A stretch of DNA of 64,000 nt from Prostheceraeus crozeri (GCA_907163375.1 CAJQUW010009202.1:62002-126001), one strand, 5' to 3'. Counted from the stretch's first letter, positions 49,313 through 62,450 are shown. Translations and numbers: made by a program. Notes: generated from the letters alone by a model not told the origin.

Positions 49313-50450
49313 TGCATTATTATGAAGAGATATGTCGATGACATTACTCTTATACTACATAAGGGGTCAATGAAAGTTGAGACAAAAAGTATCGAGAACA
49401 AAGAAAAGGATGAAAATACAATGGCTCTAGTGAAACAAATCGGAAATGAAATTCATGAAAGCATTCATGGAAGCATCATGATAATAAATTACCAATTTTA
49501 GATCTGAAAGTATGGATTCAATCCAGAGATAAAGCGCAGACCAATGTGATACCACATGAGTTCTACACGAAAGAAGTTGCGTCCAAAATGATGATACATG
49601 CTAGATCAGCTATGTCGTGGGGTATGAAGCGCACAGTCATTACACAACAAAAACTTCGTGTTTTTCTAAACTACAGCAGACATTAACCATGGAAAACAAC
49701 GGCAGAAGATGTGAGTAAAATGATGAAGAAAGTTCAATTTTCTGAATATAACAAACCATTCCGTGCTCAAGTGTTGAAATCAGCCTTACATGCCTATAAC
49801 AGTATGATCGAAGACGAGAAAAATGAAATCCGACCGTTACATAGAGCAATTTTGTGGAGATACAACAAGAGGAAAGAAGAAAAAAAGAATGATGAGAAAA
49901 TTGTGTCATTCATAACAGCAACGCCTAATTCTATTCTAAAACGGGAATGTTAAGAACAAATAAAGAAGTGTGGATTGAAAATGAAGATCATTGAGGAAAC
50001 AGGAGCAACTATAAAATCGAAAATACAGAGATCGATTCCATCTAAAAAGAATAAATGCACGACTGAATGCTTAGTTTGTACATCTAAAGGAGAAAGAAAT
50101 TGTCAAGCTATGACTGTTACATACGATATAAAATACAAAAAATGTCACGAAGTGTATGTCGGAGAAACGCAAAGATGAGAGGAAATGAACATATGAGACA
50201 ATTGGTAGAAAAGCAGGAAACATCTGTTTTAGGGAGACATTGCAGAGAACAACATAACGGAGAAATTCAAGAAATTTTTATGAATGTGACGGGAGTGTAC
50301 CATAATAATGCGATCAAAAGACAAATTGCGGAAGGTGTAGAGATCAGAAAGAAGTGCAAAGAGAACATAAAATTAATAAACAATAAGAGAGTGGAGCCAG
50401 CCAAATTTGCCAAGTTCATCCATGCAAAGAAATTGATAGATATATAATTG
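49313..50450 (+). mobile_element. Penelope-like element, 3' piece (RT core and GIY-YIG endonuclease)
   Basis: Continues the 45760 piece. It starts with the catalytic KRYVDDITLI block (49316 on), then ILDLKVWI and HARSAMSW segments, and ends with a GIY-YIG domain (CLVC, KKCHEVYVGETQR, then RGNEHMRQL and RHCREQHNG). Stops at 49501, 49685, 49953 and 50178 show decay. A degenerate hammerhead-like motif lies further on, at about 50740-50765 on the minus strand. Confidence 0.75.
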
Positions 50451-50769
50451 TGTCATCAAACTGTGCAATGATATTTTATGATTATTATATGATCTTTATA
50501 ATTACGTTACTCTAAGATACACAATCTATTATCTGATGTGTGTATATAAATTTCAAACTTGATCATTCGTTTATGATTGATTGATTTATAAGGCCGGATC
50601 GGTGAAATACATTTCGAAGTTAAGTAAAAAAAAAGTGCGTCAAAAGATCTTATTTTGCTTGATATGATGTTGGAAAGAATCAGGAATATTTTGATGTTAA
50701 ACGATTATATAATTGATATAGTATACAAAATTTTTCAGTCAGCATTTTCAGACCATCTTTAGGTAAAAA

Positions 50770-51085
50770 ATTCAATAAAGGGTTAGTAGTGCTATGTGAG
50801 CAATTCAAACATAAAACATAGTTTAACTTAATTCGAGTAGGGTCTGGCAAGAATGACTAATCAGGGCCTTTTCACTATACCATCTTATTTTGCATTTTAT
50901 AGAGCAAAGAACAATCCAATTATTTCGAAATCTGTTTTCACGAAAGAAAAATTAATAGCGGAAAACACGTTATGACTGAATGTACATTATGCCCGTATTA
51001 ACTTTTCATGATTTGTAGTTTTAACTGGTCTCTAAACACCCCTAACAAGCTACTAAGACAACCGACCAGCTTTGAGAATTAAATA
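50770..51085. other. intronic spacer beside the first coding exon of unc-50
   Basis: Nothing recognised apart from the donor side of the exon. Confidence 0.5.
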
Positions 51086-51090
51086 CTTAC

Positions 51091-51335
51091 ACTTTTTGCG
51101 GAGCAATTAGTAAATAGAACATTTGCCAAAGTGCATATTCGAAGTCCATATGACGAAATTTGAAAATTCGACGCAGATATTTTGAGCGCTTTTCGGCAGC
51201 AGTGAAACATCGTCTGAAACTGTTGCCTCCATCAGCTCTGTCAGTTGGGGATAATGGTGGACTTCCACCGGATGATAAGAAAGAGATGGAGGCAGGTTCT
51301 GGACTTATGGGTGCAACTCTTGTTCTTCCTGTCAT
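51091..51335 (-). CDS. unc-50: UNC-50 homologue, first coding exon
   Basis: This exon encodes the N-terminus of UNC-50, a conserved multi-pass Golgi/ER membrane protein needed for trafficking of some receptors (Gmh1 in yeast). The recognisable part is the end, with KYLRRIFKFRHMDFEYALWQ followed by MFYLLIAPQKV, which is the family's conserved cytoplasmic segment. The start is ATG at 51335, just after a good acceptor (TTCTTTACAG, exon edge 51343). The first ~45 residues are low-complexity and variable, as usual for the family. The donor GTAAGT begins at 51090, leaving phase 2. The reading frame would stop within one codon past the donor, so splicing is required. Any upstream 5'UTR exon was not located. 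Confidence 0.93.
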
Positions 51336-51343
51336 CAAAATTC

Positions 51344-52195
51344 CTGTAAAGAATGAAGAAACGATTTCAAATACTTTTAACAATTCAAATATCTATCGTT
51401 GTTGAGAAGTGATATTTATAGGTGTAGTTCGGCCACTTTTACACATCGCTTTTATTCGCTCTATGAATACTAGCCGCATCCCTGATCCCTGTTCGTCACC
51501 TGATTTTATCTAATTCATCAGCATCATCAACGCTGAATCGAAAGAGATAGCGGACCGTGCGTACATAGTCAGAGTCGATACTATCTACGCTGACGGAAAT
51601 TTGATTGACCTATCTCGAATATCCAGCGCTCCCTCATCCTCACACAAGGAAGAATTCAGCAAACGAAGTAAAATACATATTTCATCATTATGTGAGCTGT
51701 TTTTCACACCTATGTAATGTACAAATATATGAAGTCTTTGCATTTGATGGATATCGTTTTCATATAAGCTTAGTTAGGCCTACAAATAATTTTCATGAAA
51801 TATTGGGACAGAGATATGATATCTTAGTATATTATCAAAGAATCATGTCAAATTACAAAAATCAGAAAGTTAACAAGCTCACTGAACATAAAAATCCTTA
51901 AAAGCTCTTAAAATGATTGATATGATTCTTTGATAATATACTAAGGTATCAAGTAAATATCTAAAAAAGATATTTATGATTACCGTAATAATAATTCTCA
52001 ACTTCATTACTAACATGCGGGAGTTTCAGATAAAGATTGTTGAGGGAGAGCTATATTTTGATTACATCGCGGAAAATTGAAAGATTGTTGAATTTGCTAA
52101 CGATGAAGTTGACTATAGGCTAAAGCGCATATTTAAACAAGAAGGTTTAAATGAACGAATAACACATAAAGCCAAGACATTGGGAAATCATCTTT
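51344..52195. other. sequence upstream of the unc-50 coding exon
   Basis: Probably an intron in the 5' untranslated region, because 51344 is preceded by an acceptor rather than a promoter. The matching 5' exon was not found. Confidence 0.4.
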
Positions 52196-52199
52196 AATT

Positions 52200-52420
52200 C
52201 AATCAATTACAAGAATGTAAAATGACAATGTCATGTCGAAGACAAGAAAAAATATGCCATCGCAAAGTGATAGCATATAAACTTACATGCCGTAGCTGTT
52301 ATTCAACTTATATTGGTAGCAAAATACGACCACTGCATATATGCGTATAAAAGAACACATGAAAAGTAAATAAAATCATCTGTTTGTAAACATCCAATTC
52401 AGTAGTCAAGCAATGACATC
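52200..52420 (+). mobile_element. Penelope-like GIY-YIG fragment
   Basis: Translation gives KICHRKVIAYKLTCRSC, then YIGSKIRPLHI, clearly related to the endonuclease at 44500-44600 (KICHQKFVIYQLNCGEC, YIGSTIRPLHI). It is short and frame-broken. Confidence 0.7.
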
Positions 52421-53059
52421 ATGGCAATAAGTTTGACATCAGTATCATCGGGTCCAATATCGATGAAGCCAATCTTCACCTTCGCGAAGCGATATTTATC
52501 CAACAAACATCAACTCCAGATGTGAAATGGATTGCCTGACAGAATTTCTATTCCTCTGATTTCCTTTATCTTTTCTCTAGCAATCATTTTGCATCTGAAT
52601 TTTATACAAGATTTGTTTGTTAATGATACGATAACTAAAATCTTTAACACATATATATTTGAGTTCATTGTAGATAGCTTCGTGAAGATAGAAATCAATT
52701 GGAAATAATTTATTACACTAATGTAAGTTTACTTGGCATTCCCTTACTTTTCAATAATTTACATTGACTGAGCCAACGCATTTATCACAATTACACCGAA
52801 GTCTGTGGTCAGCCAAAGTAGTGCTAATTTTGCTATTAAAGGACAGACTGTGTTAATTGAAGCGGAATTTATAAGGGTGACTGGTCTGACCACCGTTATC
52901 ATCATGGCAAAAATTGCAAGTGAACTTGTAAACCAAATATACTCATTGACAAAATTTTTGAAACATTTACTTCTTTAACTTCTTTCATTTTTGACTGGTA
53001 TATATGATACCTTGATAATTTAGTCACAATCTCCACCAAGTCGCTAGCACAGAAAAACA

Positions 53060-54110
53060 ACGCATGTAGCAGATTCACCTTTAATAGCGCGTGTGCCCCA
53101 CTCTAGCTCCAATACATTCAGTAATCCGAGATGGCATGGATTCACAAAGTTTCTGAATGAAGGATGTTTCAAGGAGAAGCCACTGTTCTGTCAGTCTTTC
53201 AGAGAGAATCTTCAGGGACAATGGTGGAAGTGAATAGCGGTCTCTCACTCACCGCCCAAGCTAGTCCCAGACTTGTTCAATGGGTGACAAGTCAGGTGAG
53301 CGTGCAGGCCAGTCAAGGGTTTGAATGTTCAATCTCCTAACATTGGCAATGACAGCCGAGGAGCGATGTGGTCTGTCGTTGTCGTCTTGGAAGACGAGAT
53401 CCTCCACCCTGACCACTGGGGCAGCAATAGGAAGCACAATTTCATTGAGATACCTCTCTCCAGTCAACGTGCCTTTGATGATGACTGCTGTCGTTCGTCC
53501 GCCATGCCAAATGCCACCCCACAGCATAACACTTCCACCACCATATCTGTCGTGTTCTTTAATACAGCATGGGGCAAAGCGTTCACCTGGAAGACGATGC
53601 ACTCTGACACGACCGTCATTGAAATCCAGAGTGAATCTCGATTCATCGGTCCACAAGACTTTCTGCCAGTGATGGTCATTCCATGAGCGATGGGCATCAC
53701 ACCAGGCAACTCGTCTTCTGCGGTGCTCAAAACTCAAATGGAATTAGGACAGCTGGTCGTCGCGATTGAATTCCAGCTTCTCACAATATTCGGTAAGCCG
53801 TTCGAACGCTACAGTCTATATTTGAGGCATTTTTCCAGTGTGCCTAGTGTGCCAGTGTGACTAGCTTTGGGACTGACACAATCTATTCCTCTTTGCACCT
53901 AAAACTAGACGTGCGTCTGTCCTTCCTGCAGACTTTCTTGGTCGACCAGATCTCTTCTTCTTTTCAACATCTCCTTCTGCTTTCCATCGACACCACCACC
54001 TCCAAACAACGACTCTCGATAGTTGCAGCTCTTCGGCAACACTCGCACAACTTCTACCAAAACGAATGTAGTAACCGAAATTAATACTTTTGTTTCAATG
54101 CAGTGCAATT
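53060..54110 (-). mobile_element. Tc1/mariner-like transposase relic
   Basis: The minus ORF 53737-53261 encodes the catalytic domain of Tc1: LWTDESRFTL (first Asp), VMLWGGIWHGG, LVFQDDNDRPHRS (second Asp) and LDWPARSPDLSPIEQVWD (Glu). An N-terminal helix-turn-helix with KKRSGRPRKSAGRTDARL can be read near 53900-53960 in another frame, so the gene is frameshifted. The end of the protein is broken near 53260. Terminal repeats were not identified. Confidence 0.85.
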
Positions 54111-54114
54111 TCAA

Positions 54115-55030
54115 ATGCTTGAGTACCAGCTGTTGTTACTTAGAAACGTTTTAAAATTCATAATTTTTGTATCTTACGCTCAGGTCTCTTTTACTATGAA
54201 CAGCTTGTGATCACTTAGATAACTGCAATATAGCTTGAATTTACTACTTTACTTGGCTGGATTTTGCTTAATGGGATTTATGGTTCCTACAAGTTATTAT
54301 TACAATTAAACTACTTTTACTACGATATTACAAATACCGGTCACTACATTCCAATAGCCATACCTCTGGTAAACTGATCGTGTGCCATTTTATTTTACAA
54401 AAGCTGGATTTCAGTTCACGTTTATGTTCAATTTGTAAAAGCAATTGTGACAGTTGTATCGATATTAAAATTTGAAATTTGACCACCATAGATCTTTCTC
54501 CATTCTCTAATGTGTTGAATGGTAATACATAGAAAGCGAGATATTGCATCATACCTGAGAAAAAAATGAAACAAACTTCAATTCAAGCCAATGATAGTTT
54601 GTTTCATTAATTATGTCAATGAGTATATTTATTTAAACAAGTGCAATTAATAGGCAACCAGCTACATGCAATACAATTTTTGTGCTTTTTGATTTTAGGT
54701 TTACATTGGAGACTATTATATTTGACTTCTGGGTACGACTCGACGTTAAACTGAATCCCCCTTGTCAGATTTGTAGATTTGTAGCCCGACGCATCAATTA
54801 TATGACTAAATCTTTCAGAACAACATCAGTGTATACTAGAGAAGTTTGAGTGATTCGCTAAGTTTTTGAAATACGAATATGTATTTATAAGTAGTGTACA
54901 TAGAACATGCGTAATACCAGTCATCATAACGAGATGGAAAGTATCTGATTATTAAATAGAATTATTACTCGACCTTGTTTCCTGAGCAGGTGAAGTACAG
55001 AAGTTGCATATCAACTTATAGCCCCTAATT
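54115..55030. other. spacer, nothing recognised
   Basis: AT-rich, no coding signal. Confidence 0.5.
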
Positions 55031-55129
55031 CTTATCAATAGAAGTGTCGAAATGTCGAAAAAAATGAAGAACAAAAAGTTCGGAAAAGCCATGAGAGGAG
55101 AACTTCTAACCTTTTAAATGTCTTTTGCA

Positions 55130-55760
55130 CCTCAATGGAGAAGCACCGTGAAGGAAACCCCCTTGCACATGGTTTCATTGACCTGGAAAAGTCACCTGAT
55201 GCAATTCTACATGAGATCCTTTGGAATTGCAATATCCAGAAGGAATATGTAAAAGTGATCCAAGACAGGACTACGAAAGTGAGATCCAAGCAAGACCTAA
55301 GTGATGCGTTCGAAGTGAGTGTGGAACCAAGGATCCGCCATCTCTTTCTGCTGGTCATGGAAACGATCTCGAAAGCAAAAATATCAAGTCCACTTTGGGA
55401 ACTCCTATACGCAGATGACATTCCTCTAGTGGATCGATCGGATCCAGCTATGGAGAGGAGGTTGAACCTGTGGAATCACACCATCGAGGATTATGGACTC
55501 ACTACAAATGTTCATAAGACGGGGTACATGGCAACTGAAGACCGTGACGAATCGATGTTCCTACAATCAGGACAGGTGATGAAGGTCGATCTCCTTAAGT
55601 ACATGGGATCTGTGATAGATAAAGACAGCTCTATCGACAAATACGTCAATAGAAGGATCCAACCGCCTTGGGGAAGCTGAAGAAGACTAACAGGGGGACT
55701 GTATGAAAAGAAGATGCCGACAATATTGAAAGCAGATGTCTAAAAAAACATGGTTTCAGA
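55130..55760 (+). mobile_element. LINE reverse-transcriptase relic
   Basis: A 181-codon frame with HGFIDLEKSPDAILHEILW (RT motif A, the catalytic Asp context altered), LLYADDIPLVDRS (Y-x-D-D), HKTGYMATEDRDE and LLKYMGSVIDKDSSID. About 60 residues between motif A and the QG-x-LSP block are missing. It is dead. Confidence 0.8.
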
Positions 55761-55964
55761 ATTTGACAATTTTGTTGGTTAGGGTAAATGTGAAGGACCC
55801 TTTTCTAAGAGTTGCAATTCATTTTCTTCAAAATCTGATCTGAAAGATTCTTTAACCCGTCAGCTTACTTTAGATTATCTTCATCGTTCAAGCAAAAAGC
55901 GAAAGCGCTCCCTGTTCTTCTAATCGTCTGTATATTCGTATTGAAATAAAATATATACAAAAAA

Positions 55965-56005
55965 CCCCCGACGTTTCGTCATGCTAGGACTTGTTCACAG
56001 GTATG
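55965..56005 (-). repeat. hammerhead/Penelope-type 3'-end motif
   Basis: Minus-strand CCTGTGAACAAGTCC followed by GACGAAACGTC. A GAAAC trinucleotide box next to a short stem is typical of the ends of Penelope-like elements. Confidence 0.35.
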
Positions 56006-56269
56006 GATTGACAAAGCCACGCTCAGGGTTTCAAATTGGCTTATAAGCACGAATGAACACTCGTCAGCTCCTCTTTGCGTCAATGCAAGGTTGATGAATG
56101 TTAATAAGCTCAGCTTCAGCAATACGGGTAGATGAATATGATTGCCGCAAACAGAAGACTTTTCATGAAGCAATTAAGTATGAAGTTATCTTCTTAAGAT
56201 ATTTATTACTGATTTTTAGTTAGCCAATAAGTTTATTAAGAAGACACATCCGCACTTTATTACAATACG

Positions 56270-57590
56270 GGTAGAAACTGATGACATTAAGACATTGCAT
56301 GAGCGTCTGAAGTCTTCTGTCGAGCTATTCATGGTAGAAGAACAAGTGGGCTTCCGTAGAGACAGCAGTACTGTGCAACAGATCATTGCTGATGGTCTGC
56401 TTCATCGATTTCTCTAAGGCCTTCGCCAACATTCGGCAAGACGCCATGTGGGCAGTACTGAAATCATACGGAGTTGATCAGGAATCGCAATGCACCCAAT
56501 AAAAAACGCTAAATTGGAAAAAACGGGGCTTGAATGCATACATTTGAAATATTTACATTAGACTAATAAGACGGAAAAACGGAAAATTGCGATCGCTGGA
56601 GTGGATGTTAACATTATCCACATTTCGAAGATCATGTACTACACTGCCAAGGCTGCAGTTAGACTCGGAAATGAAACTGGTGACTGGTTCAGACAAGGAT
56701 TCCAGACATGGCAATCCCCTATGAACTTACTTTGCTGTGCCTGGAACGTGCTATAACAATGCGGCAGGGGTGCCAATTCAGCTACGGCCTATCAACAATC
56801 CAAGCCTTGCCGATGATACAGCACTTTCGGATGAAAGTCGCTGGGAACTGTAGCATATTCCTTCGCTTCTTCAGATGCAGGAAGATGTGGCCGTAAGATC
56901 AACACCGATAAAATGGAGGGATTAGTGATAGTGGAGACAAGTAGCAGAGCTTCCGACCAACAGCAATGCTATCGAAACAGTCCACAAGTTCACCTATCTT
57001 GGAATCACGATAAATGGCGAGGGATGTACGATAAAATTCGTCAAGGCATTGTCATGGCATTCAGGACGTTAGCAGGTTTTGACAAAATATGGAGGAGTCA
57101 CGTGATAAGCACAAGAAGTACACTTGTATCATGCACGGTGTTGCAATCGTGTGTTTCTTATGCTTGCTTCGGGAGCGTGGACGCTGAGAAAGGCCGATAA
57201 GCGACGTCTCGATGCCTTTGAGACGAGATGCTTCCGAATGATTTTAGGTGTTATGTGGTTTCACGCACCACCGATTATGAAGTCCTGAGAAGAATAGAAC
57301 CTAAGTTACTGCTAGTGTAGATGATCAAGAATCGTGAAATGAGACTGTTCGGCCACATCTGCCACATGAAAGATCATTGCACACTGAAGATGCTGTGAAG
57401 TGTTGTTTGGGATCGCGAATGGCAAAAATCGTTGAGATAGAGCCGATCCATGATGTGGTGGACAAACAGCATCTTGAAGGTTGGTCGAAGCTGACCTACA
57501 CGTGACAGCTAGGATGACAGAGGAAACGCGAAAAACAATTGAACGCGTAATTGAGGGCACGAGCGAATGATTCGATTTCCTCGCAAATCA
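56270..57590 (+). mobile_element. second LINE relic (RT and C-terminal tail)
   Basis: Fragments in several frames: VEEQVGFRRDSSTVQQI near 56335, CFIDFSKAFANIRQDAMW near 56400, a KINTDKMEGLVI segment near 56900, then an IRQGIVMAFRTLAGFDKIW-type thumb and DKRRLDAFETRCFRMILGV near 57195-57245. This order is the second half of a non-LTR ORF2. Heavily decayed. Confidence 0.7.
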
Positions 57591-57701
57591 AGCAAAGTGA
57601 GCAAAGTTATTAAAGGGACTAACAGTCTGTTTAGTTAGCAGTTCTAACCAGTGCATTAGAACTTTTCGATGTAAACGAACGAGGCTCTTGGCCGTTCACC
57701 T

Positions 57702-59739
57702 CACCTTTTCAAGATTAATTTCAGCCAAGGTAAGATTAATTTCAGATATCTCAACTTTAATTTTAGTCAATGTTAATTATATTTCAGATACCATGACATT
57801 AATTTCAGTAATGGTAAGTTATATTTCAGAAGCTGTGACATTAATTTCAGCTATGGCAAGATTCATTTCCGATATCATAATTTTAGATTCAGTCCACGTA
57901 ACATTAATTTCAGCAGTACTAATCGTCAACTATAAATGAACATGTGGCAATCAAGCAATGAATAAAAATCTCATGAAAATGATAAAAGCAGAATAAGGAC
58001 AACATGATGATAATGAAATGCATTGATATTATAATATCGATCACTTTAGTGATGCACAATTTGTTGATCAATTTGATAAAGAAGAACATCTTTGTCTTAT
58101 ATGCTTACAGACCATTGCGCATGTATACTTGCTGGATCTGTTTTAAATATTAAAATCTGTTAAAATGGGAAAAGAAAAGCTATTGCAAATTTTCGACTAA
58201 TCACCAAATTTTATAATCAACATCCTAACGAATAACTTTTGGAATAGCTAATGAGCATCGATATTGTTATCAATTTTATTTGCTTTTAGTTCATGTTTAA
58301 TTTCATTATTATCGTTCATTTCATCATTTGCTAGAAACTGCCTCCCGGATAAGACAGTAATTGCTCATAGTAAGTTAGCTTCGTGTGGCATACCTTAGTA
58401 TTACCCTATACCTGTTTATTCTCCCGGATAATTAAGTTTGATATTGCACTGATAAGGTAGCTATAGCCTTATAAATTGAATTACTTTCCAGTTGAAAGCA
58501 AAGTTTTCAATTTCATGATAATTGAAAATTTTGAGCATTGACTCGCATATATAATAGCTACGTAGACAAATATTTTATTGATTTAGGTAAAGATGACTTT
58601 GTATTTCTTTGATTATCATTTTTGAAAAATATAAGCTTATTATTATAATTATTATATAAACTCGTAGTATACATTTTATTTGCATAACGTGATCTGAAAT
58701 GAATAAGAGATCAATATGTAAAAAAAGTACATTATTTACCCACTAACACATCTTGCATATACAAAGCGAGAGGATGGAAGGACACAGAGTGGTTAATGCA
58801 TCTCATGCAGTCTTGAGTCGGTATATTACCAAACGCTGAAGTAACATTCTCTTCCAACAGTCTCAACCGTTGTTCACCAAGTGGAATTGTTGCAACACTT
58901 ATTGAAGGATTCTCCAAAGTTCTCTTTGCCATTGTCTTCACTTTACTCCAGATGTTCTCTAACTGGTTCAGCATGGGAGAATATGGAGCTAATTTCAGTA
59001 CAGTAACTCCACTGAAACCTTCCCCTGCTGTCTGGTAGAACGATTTTAGCCCGATCACCAATGCGAGCCCAGCCTTTGGTGCGTTTACAAAATAAGTTGA
59101 AATTTGTTTCATCGATGTAAATCATTTCTTTGCCCTCACGTAACTAGTTACATAAAGCAAAAACACATTCCCGGCTTTTTCTTTATTGATGTCATCGTTC
59201 ATGCCAATTGGTTCTATTCTAGGTGCATCTTTTTACATGAAATTAGTCTACTCAAGATAGTTTCCGACTGTAGCAGTCGAAACACTGATGTCAAAATGAC
59301 TCGAAACTTTTCTAACAGCAGATTTTAGTGCTAGTTCGATATCTTCTTCGAACCAGGAAACCAACTGATCTATTTGCAGCTCCGAAAGCGCTTTCGCTTT
59401 GCAACCACCTTGTTTCTTCTGTTCGACCTTGCCTTGCCTTATCTAATGATTTTTCAGATCGCAGTTGTTTTCCTTTATGTCTAGCATAGTAGAGGTTGCT
59501 CTCAAGTCTTCTCCTCTATCAGCTGTTCACTATAGACTCTTCACTTTCTTTAGAAATTGTCGCTGATGCAGTTGACATTTTTAGCTTTGATAATGAGAGC
59601 TCTCGGATTCTATGCAAATATCAAAATGGCTGCTGAAATAAATGTCATAGCATCTGAAATATAATTAACATTGACTGAAATTTACGTTGAGATATCTGAA
59701 ATTAATCTTAACTTAACTGAAATTAATCTTGAAAAGGTG
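57702..59739 (-). mobile_element. IS630/Tc1-like DNA transposon with repeat-built inverted ends
   Basis: Both ends begin CACCTTTTCAAGATTAATTTCAG-like sequence in inverted orientation. The left end continues as ~8 imperfect ~30-bp units of the ATTAATTTCAG type (57715-57925) and the right end has at least three (59650-59735). A minus-strand transposase remnant at 59125-58732 has YIDETNFNLF (first catalytic Asp region, 59120) and LAPYSPMLNQLENIWSKVK (glutamate block, near 58975), in two frames. It is about 2.0 kb and non-functional. Confidence 0.7.
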
Positions 59740-59799
59740 TAGTAAGCGAATGAGCTTAGCAAACGGGATTTCCTGGCAACTGCCACTGAAATGAACGAA

Positions 59800-61430
59800 T
59801 AGCGTCAATAACACAAGCTTGTCACAATTGGTCATTCGTCCGGTTCACAATTCTTCTCCATTCCACTTTGTTCTGCACGATCTTCTTCCAATAGGTGATG
59901 TTCTTTCTCCCTTCACGTAATTGGCTGCACAGTCTTCTCATCGCATCCTTGGGCGCCCGCGTTGTCTTCTACCTTCCACTTGCATCGCCTAAGCCTTCTT
60001 CGGTAGTCTCTCGTCCTCCATTGACCTCCATTGCCTTCCAAGTAGTCTCCATCCTCTGCAAATGACCTGCCCATCTTAATCGGTTGTCCTTGATCTTCCT
60101 TGTCTGCAATCCCACTTCTCGCATCGAATCATTCAAACTTCTCCCTTCGATCTTCCGAACCCCGCAAATTCTCTTTATCCGATTGTCTTCGGTCGCTTGA
60201 AATTTCGCCACCTGCTTATTCGTTAATCACAGTGTTTCCAATCCGTAAGTGCATGCTGAGACAACACATAACTCTAGTACTTTTCACTTGATGCTTCTAC
60301 CGATTCTGTCACAGAATTAAATATTTTGCTTATCTGCTTCGGTTTGCTAGAAATGTGATCAATACGAAATCGACGGCACATCGAGGAACCTATTAAGTTG
60401 GCAAAAAGGAATTCCTTATACCTTACAGTGATAGGAAAAAAGTCATGCGTCGCTTGCGGATTAATGTGAGTTCCAGCAAAAAGCTTCGATTGCCAAAATT
60501 CCTTCAGATTCGAAGAATTCAGACCATTGCGCACAAGTTTTCTTCATAATGTTGGCCCTTCCGATCATTATTAAAAAAAGTAGCAGGCGTGGGAGAATTA
60601 GTTCACTTGATGTTTTCACATCCCATCCTCATCATTCCTCACTGATATAGTGCATACACTGAATCGAATGCTAGCAAAGACAGTGATGTGTATTTTGGTG
60701 TGTGCGAAGTGATATCACAGCACGCACGCCTCTCTCACTCTCTCGTTCCTCTACTGACAGCTTATTGTTTGCGATTTCCAATAGCAAGCGATACACGAAT
60801 TATCCATTCGAGAAGGAGTAAGTTGTCTAATACTGTGATGTGCCATTTCGATATTAAGGTTAGATACTCGTATGATTCTTCCATTCTAGGAAACCGAAGA
60901 CACGAGCAGATAAATCTAATTTTGTGGATTCTGCGGTCTTCCAGCACACCTGCTACTTTCTTATGAGCCTCAATACCCGCTCTGATTCTCCTGTCGCACT
61001 CACTATCCACCTTGCCATCTTCCTCAACAAGTCCACCCAGATAGATAAATCTGTCCACTTACTGTAGCTCACTACCGTCTACCTTAATACTCAGTGGCTC
61101 ATGTTCCTTTTGATAATCATCACCTCAGTTTCTTCTTCATTCATCTTTAAACCATGGTCTTTAAGTGTCACTTTCCAGTCATTGACCTTGTCCTCCAAGT
61201 TTGATTCAACTTCCTATAATAATGCCAAGTTATCTACATACAGTACATCAACTTTTTCATCGGGTCCTGTCTTTTTACTTTTACTCTTTTACTTCTCATA
61301 GCTATCTGAGAATGTCATAGAACTTTTGGAGATCGACAAAAGCCACCACTTTCATCGCCTGAGCTTCAACCGTCTTTCCCATATTTTGACGTGGCGCAAA
61401 CATAGCGTCTGCAGCAGTGGTCGGATTCTT
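59800..61430 (-). mobile_element. third LINE relic, minus strand
   Basis: From right to left: VVAFVDLQKFYD (RT motif A, near 61345), YVDNLALLQEVESN (Y-x-D-D variant, near 61240), HGLKMNEEETEVMII, FIYLGGLVEEDGKVDSECDR (61050) and a tail with DNRLRWAGHLQRM (60100). Several frameshifts and insertions. Dead. Confidence 0.75.
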
Positions 61431-61434
61431 AAAT

Positions 61435-62450
61435 TTTGAAAAATTCGTGCATCATGAAAATTTTCGTGCATCATTTCTGTAATGTCAATAATGCATTTCT
61501 CGATCATTTTCACCCTACGCATCTGAATTAAATACTCTCATGTACATACATACATGCATATGTTACTTTCAGAGGTAAAATCTTAGAATGAGCAATGTGA
61601 TCCATTTTTGGGGCCTCCCTTTATATGGCTGGACTAAAAATGTAGTCATCCCTAGCCCCTAACACTGGTGTATTCTGGATGTCATCCGTTAACTGACCAC
61701 ATAGACGTTATCCAGACAGGCGTTACGTACGAATATGAATAGTATAATAGGTAATACGTAGTATTCATCTCGACACATCAGAACCTGTATTGTTTCAAAA
61801 AATAATTTTGATTATTCACTCAAACAATGCACAAAAAGTTGCATATAATTCCACGAGGTATCAAAACCACAAGCACGTATGATGAATGCTTTTGTCGCCA
61901 TTTAGGTGCATATAGGCCAAACCATTTCAATGGAAAAATATTCACATCCAGAGAAGTCGTGCTGTGAACGTCATTGCATGTTGAAAGACATAGCAATTTC
62001 ACCATTCTACTCATAGTATAATAGGAATGCATGCGAATGCCCAAAAATGAAGGAATTAAAACGAATACCTGTGCTTGTTTTCAAATTATCTATAAACAGA
62101 TCCCTCGCCGTGGATGTTGCTTATTCGGATACTCGTTTATACCAAGAAAAAAGTATTCATCGTCACAAATTGCACGAACTTTCTAGGTACCATAGCTGTT
62201 ACAATTTGTACATTTCTATATGTTATCGTTGCATCACGTTTATACTAGCATGGTGGGGCTTAGAAAATATTCCATGAGACAAAACACTATATCGTTCAAC
62301 AATTTTTCGCGTGCACATAGTGATCAATTCATATTACTGCACATGATGACTGCTTTACCGGCATAGGTACAAATTACAGTATCTGATGCTTAACTATGCA
62401 TGAGTTAAACAATGTTAATTTCTTTTGTGTATCTTTGCCATGGCAGAGAC
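61435..62450. other. spacer, nothing recognised
   Basis: AT-rich, no convincing coding or repeat structure. Confidence 0.5.

Noticed and set aside
51160-51405. 81-codon plus-strand ORF at 51160
   Set aside because: Antisense of the unc-50 coding exon.
53321-53686. Plus-strand ORFs over the Tc1-like transposase
   Set aside because: Antisense shadows of a clear DDE transposase.
57688-57939. 83-aa periodic peptide (ISxxxTLIS repeats) as a gene
   Set aside because: It is the translation of a tandem DNA repeat forming the end of a transposon, matched in inverted form at 59650-59735.
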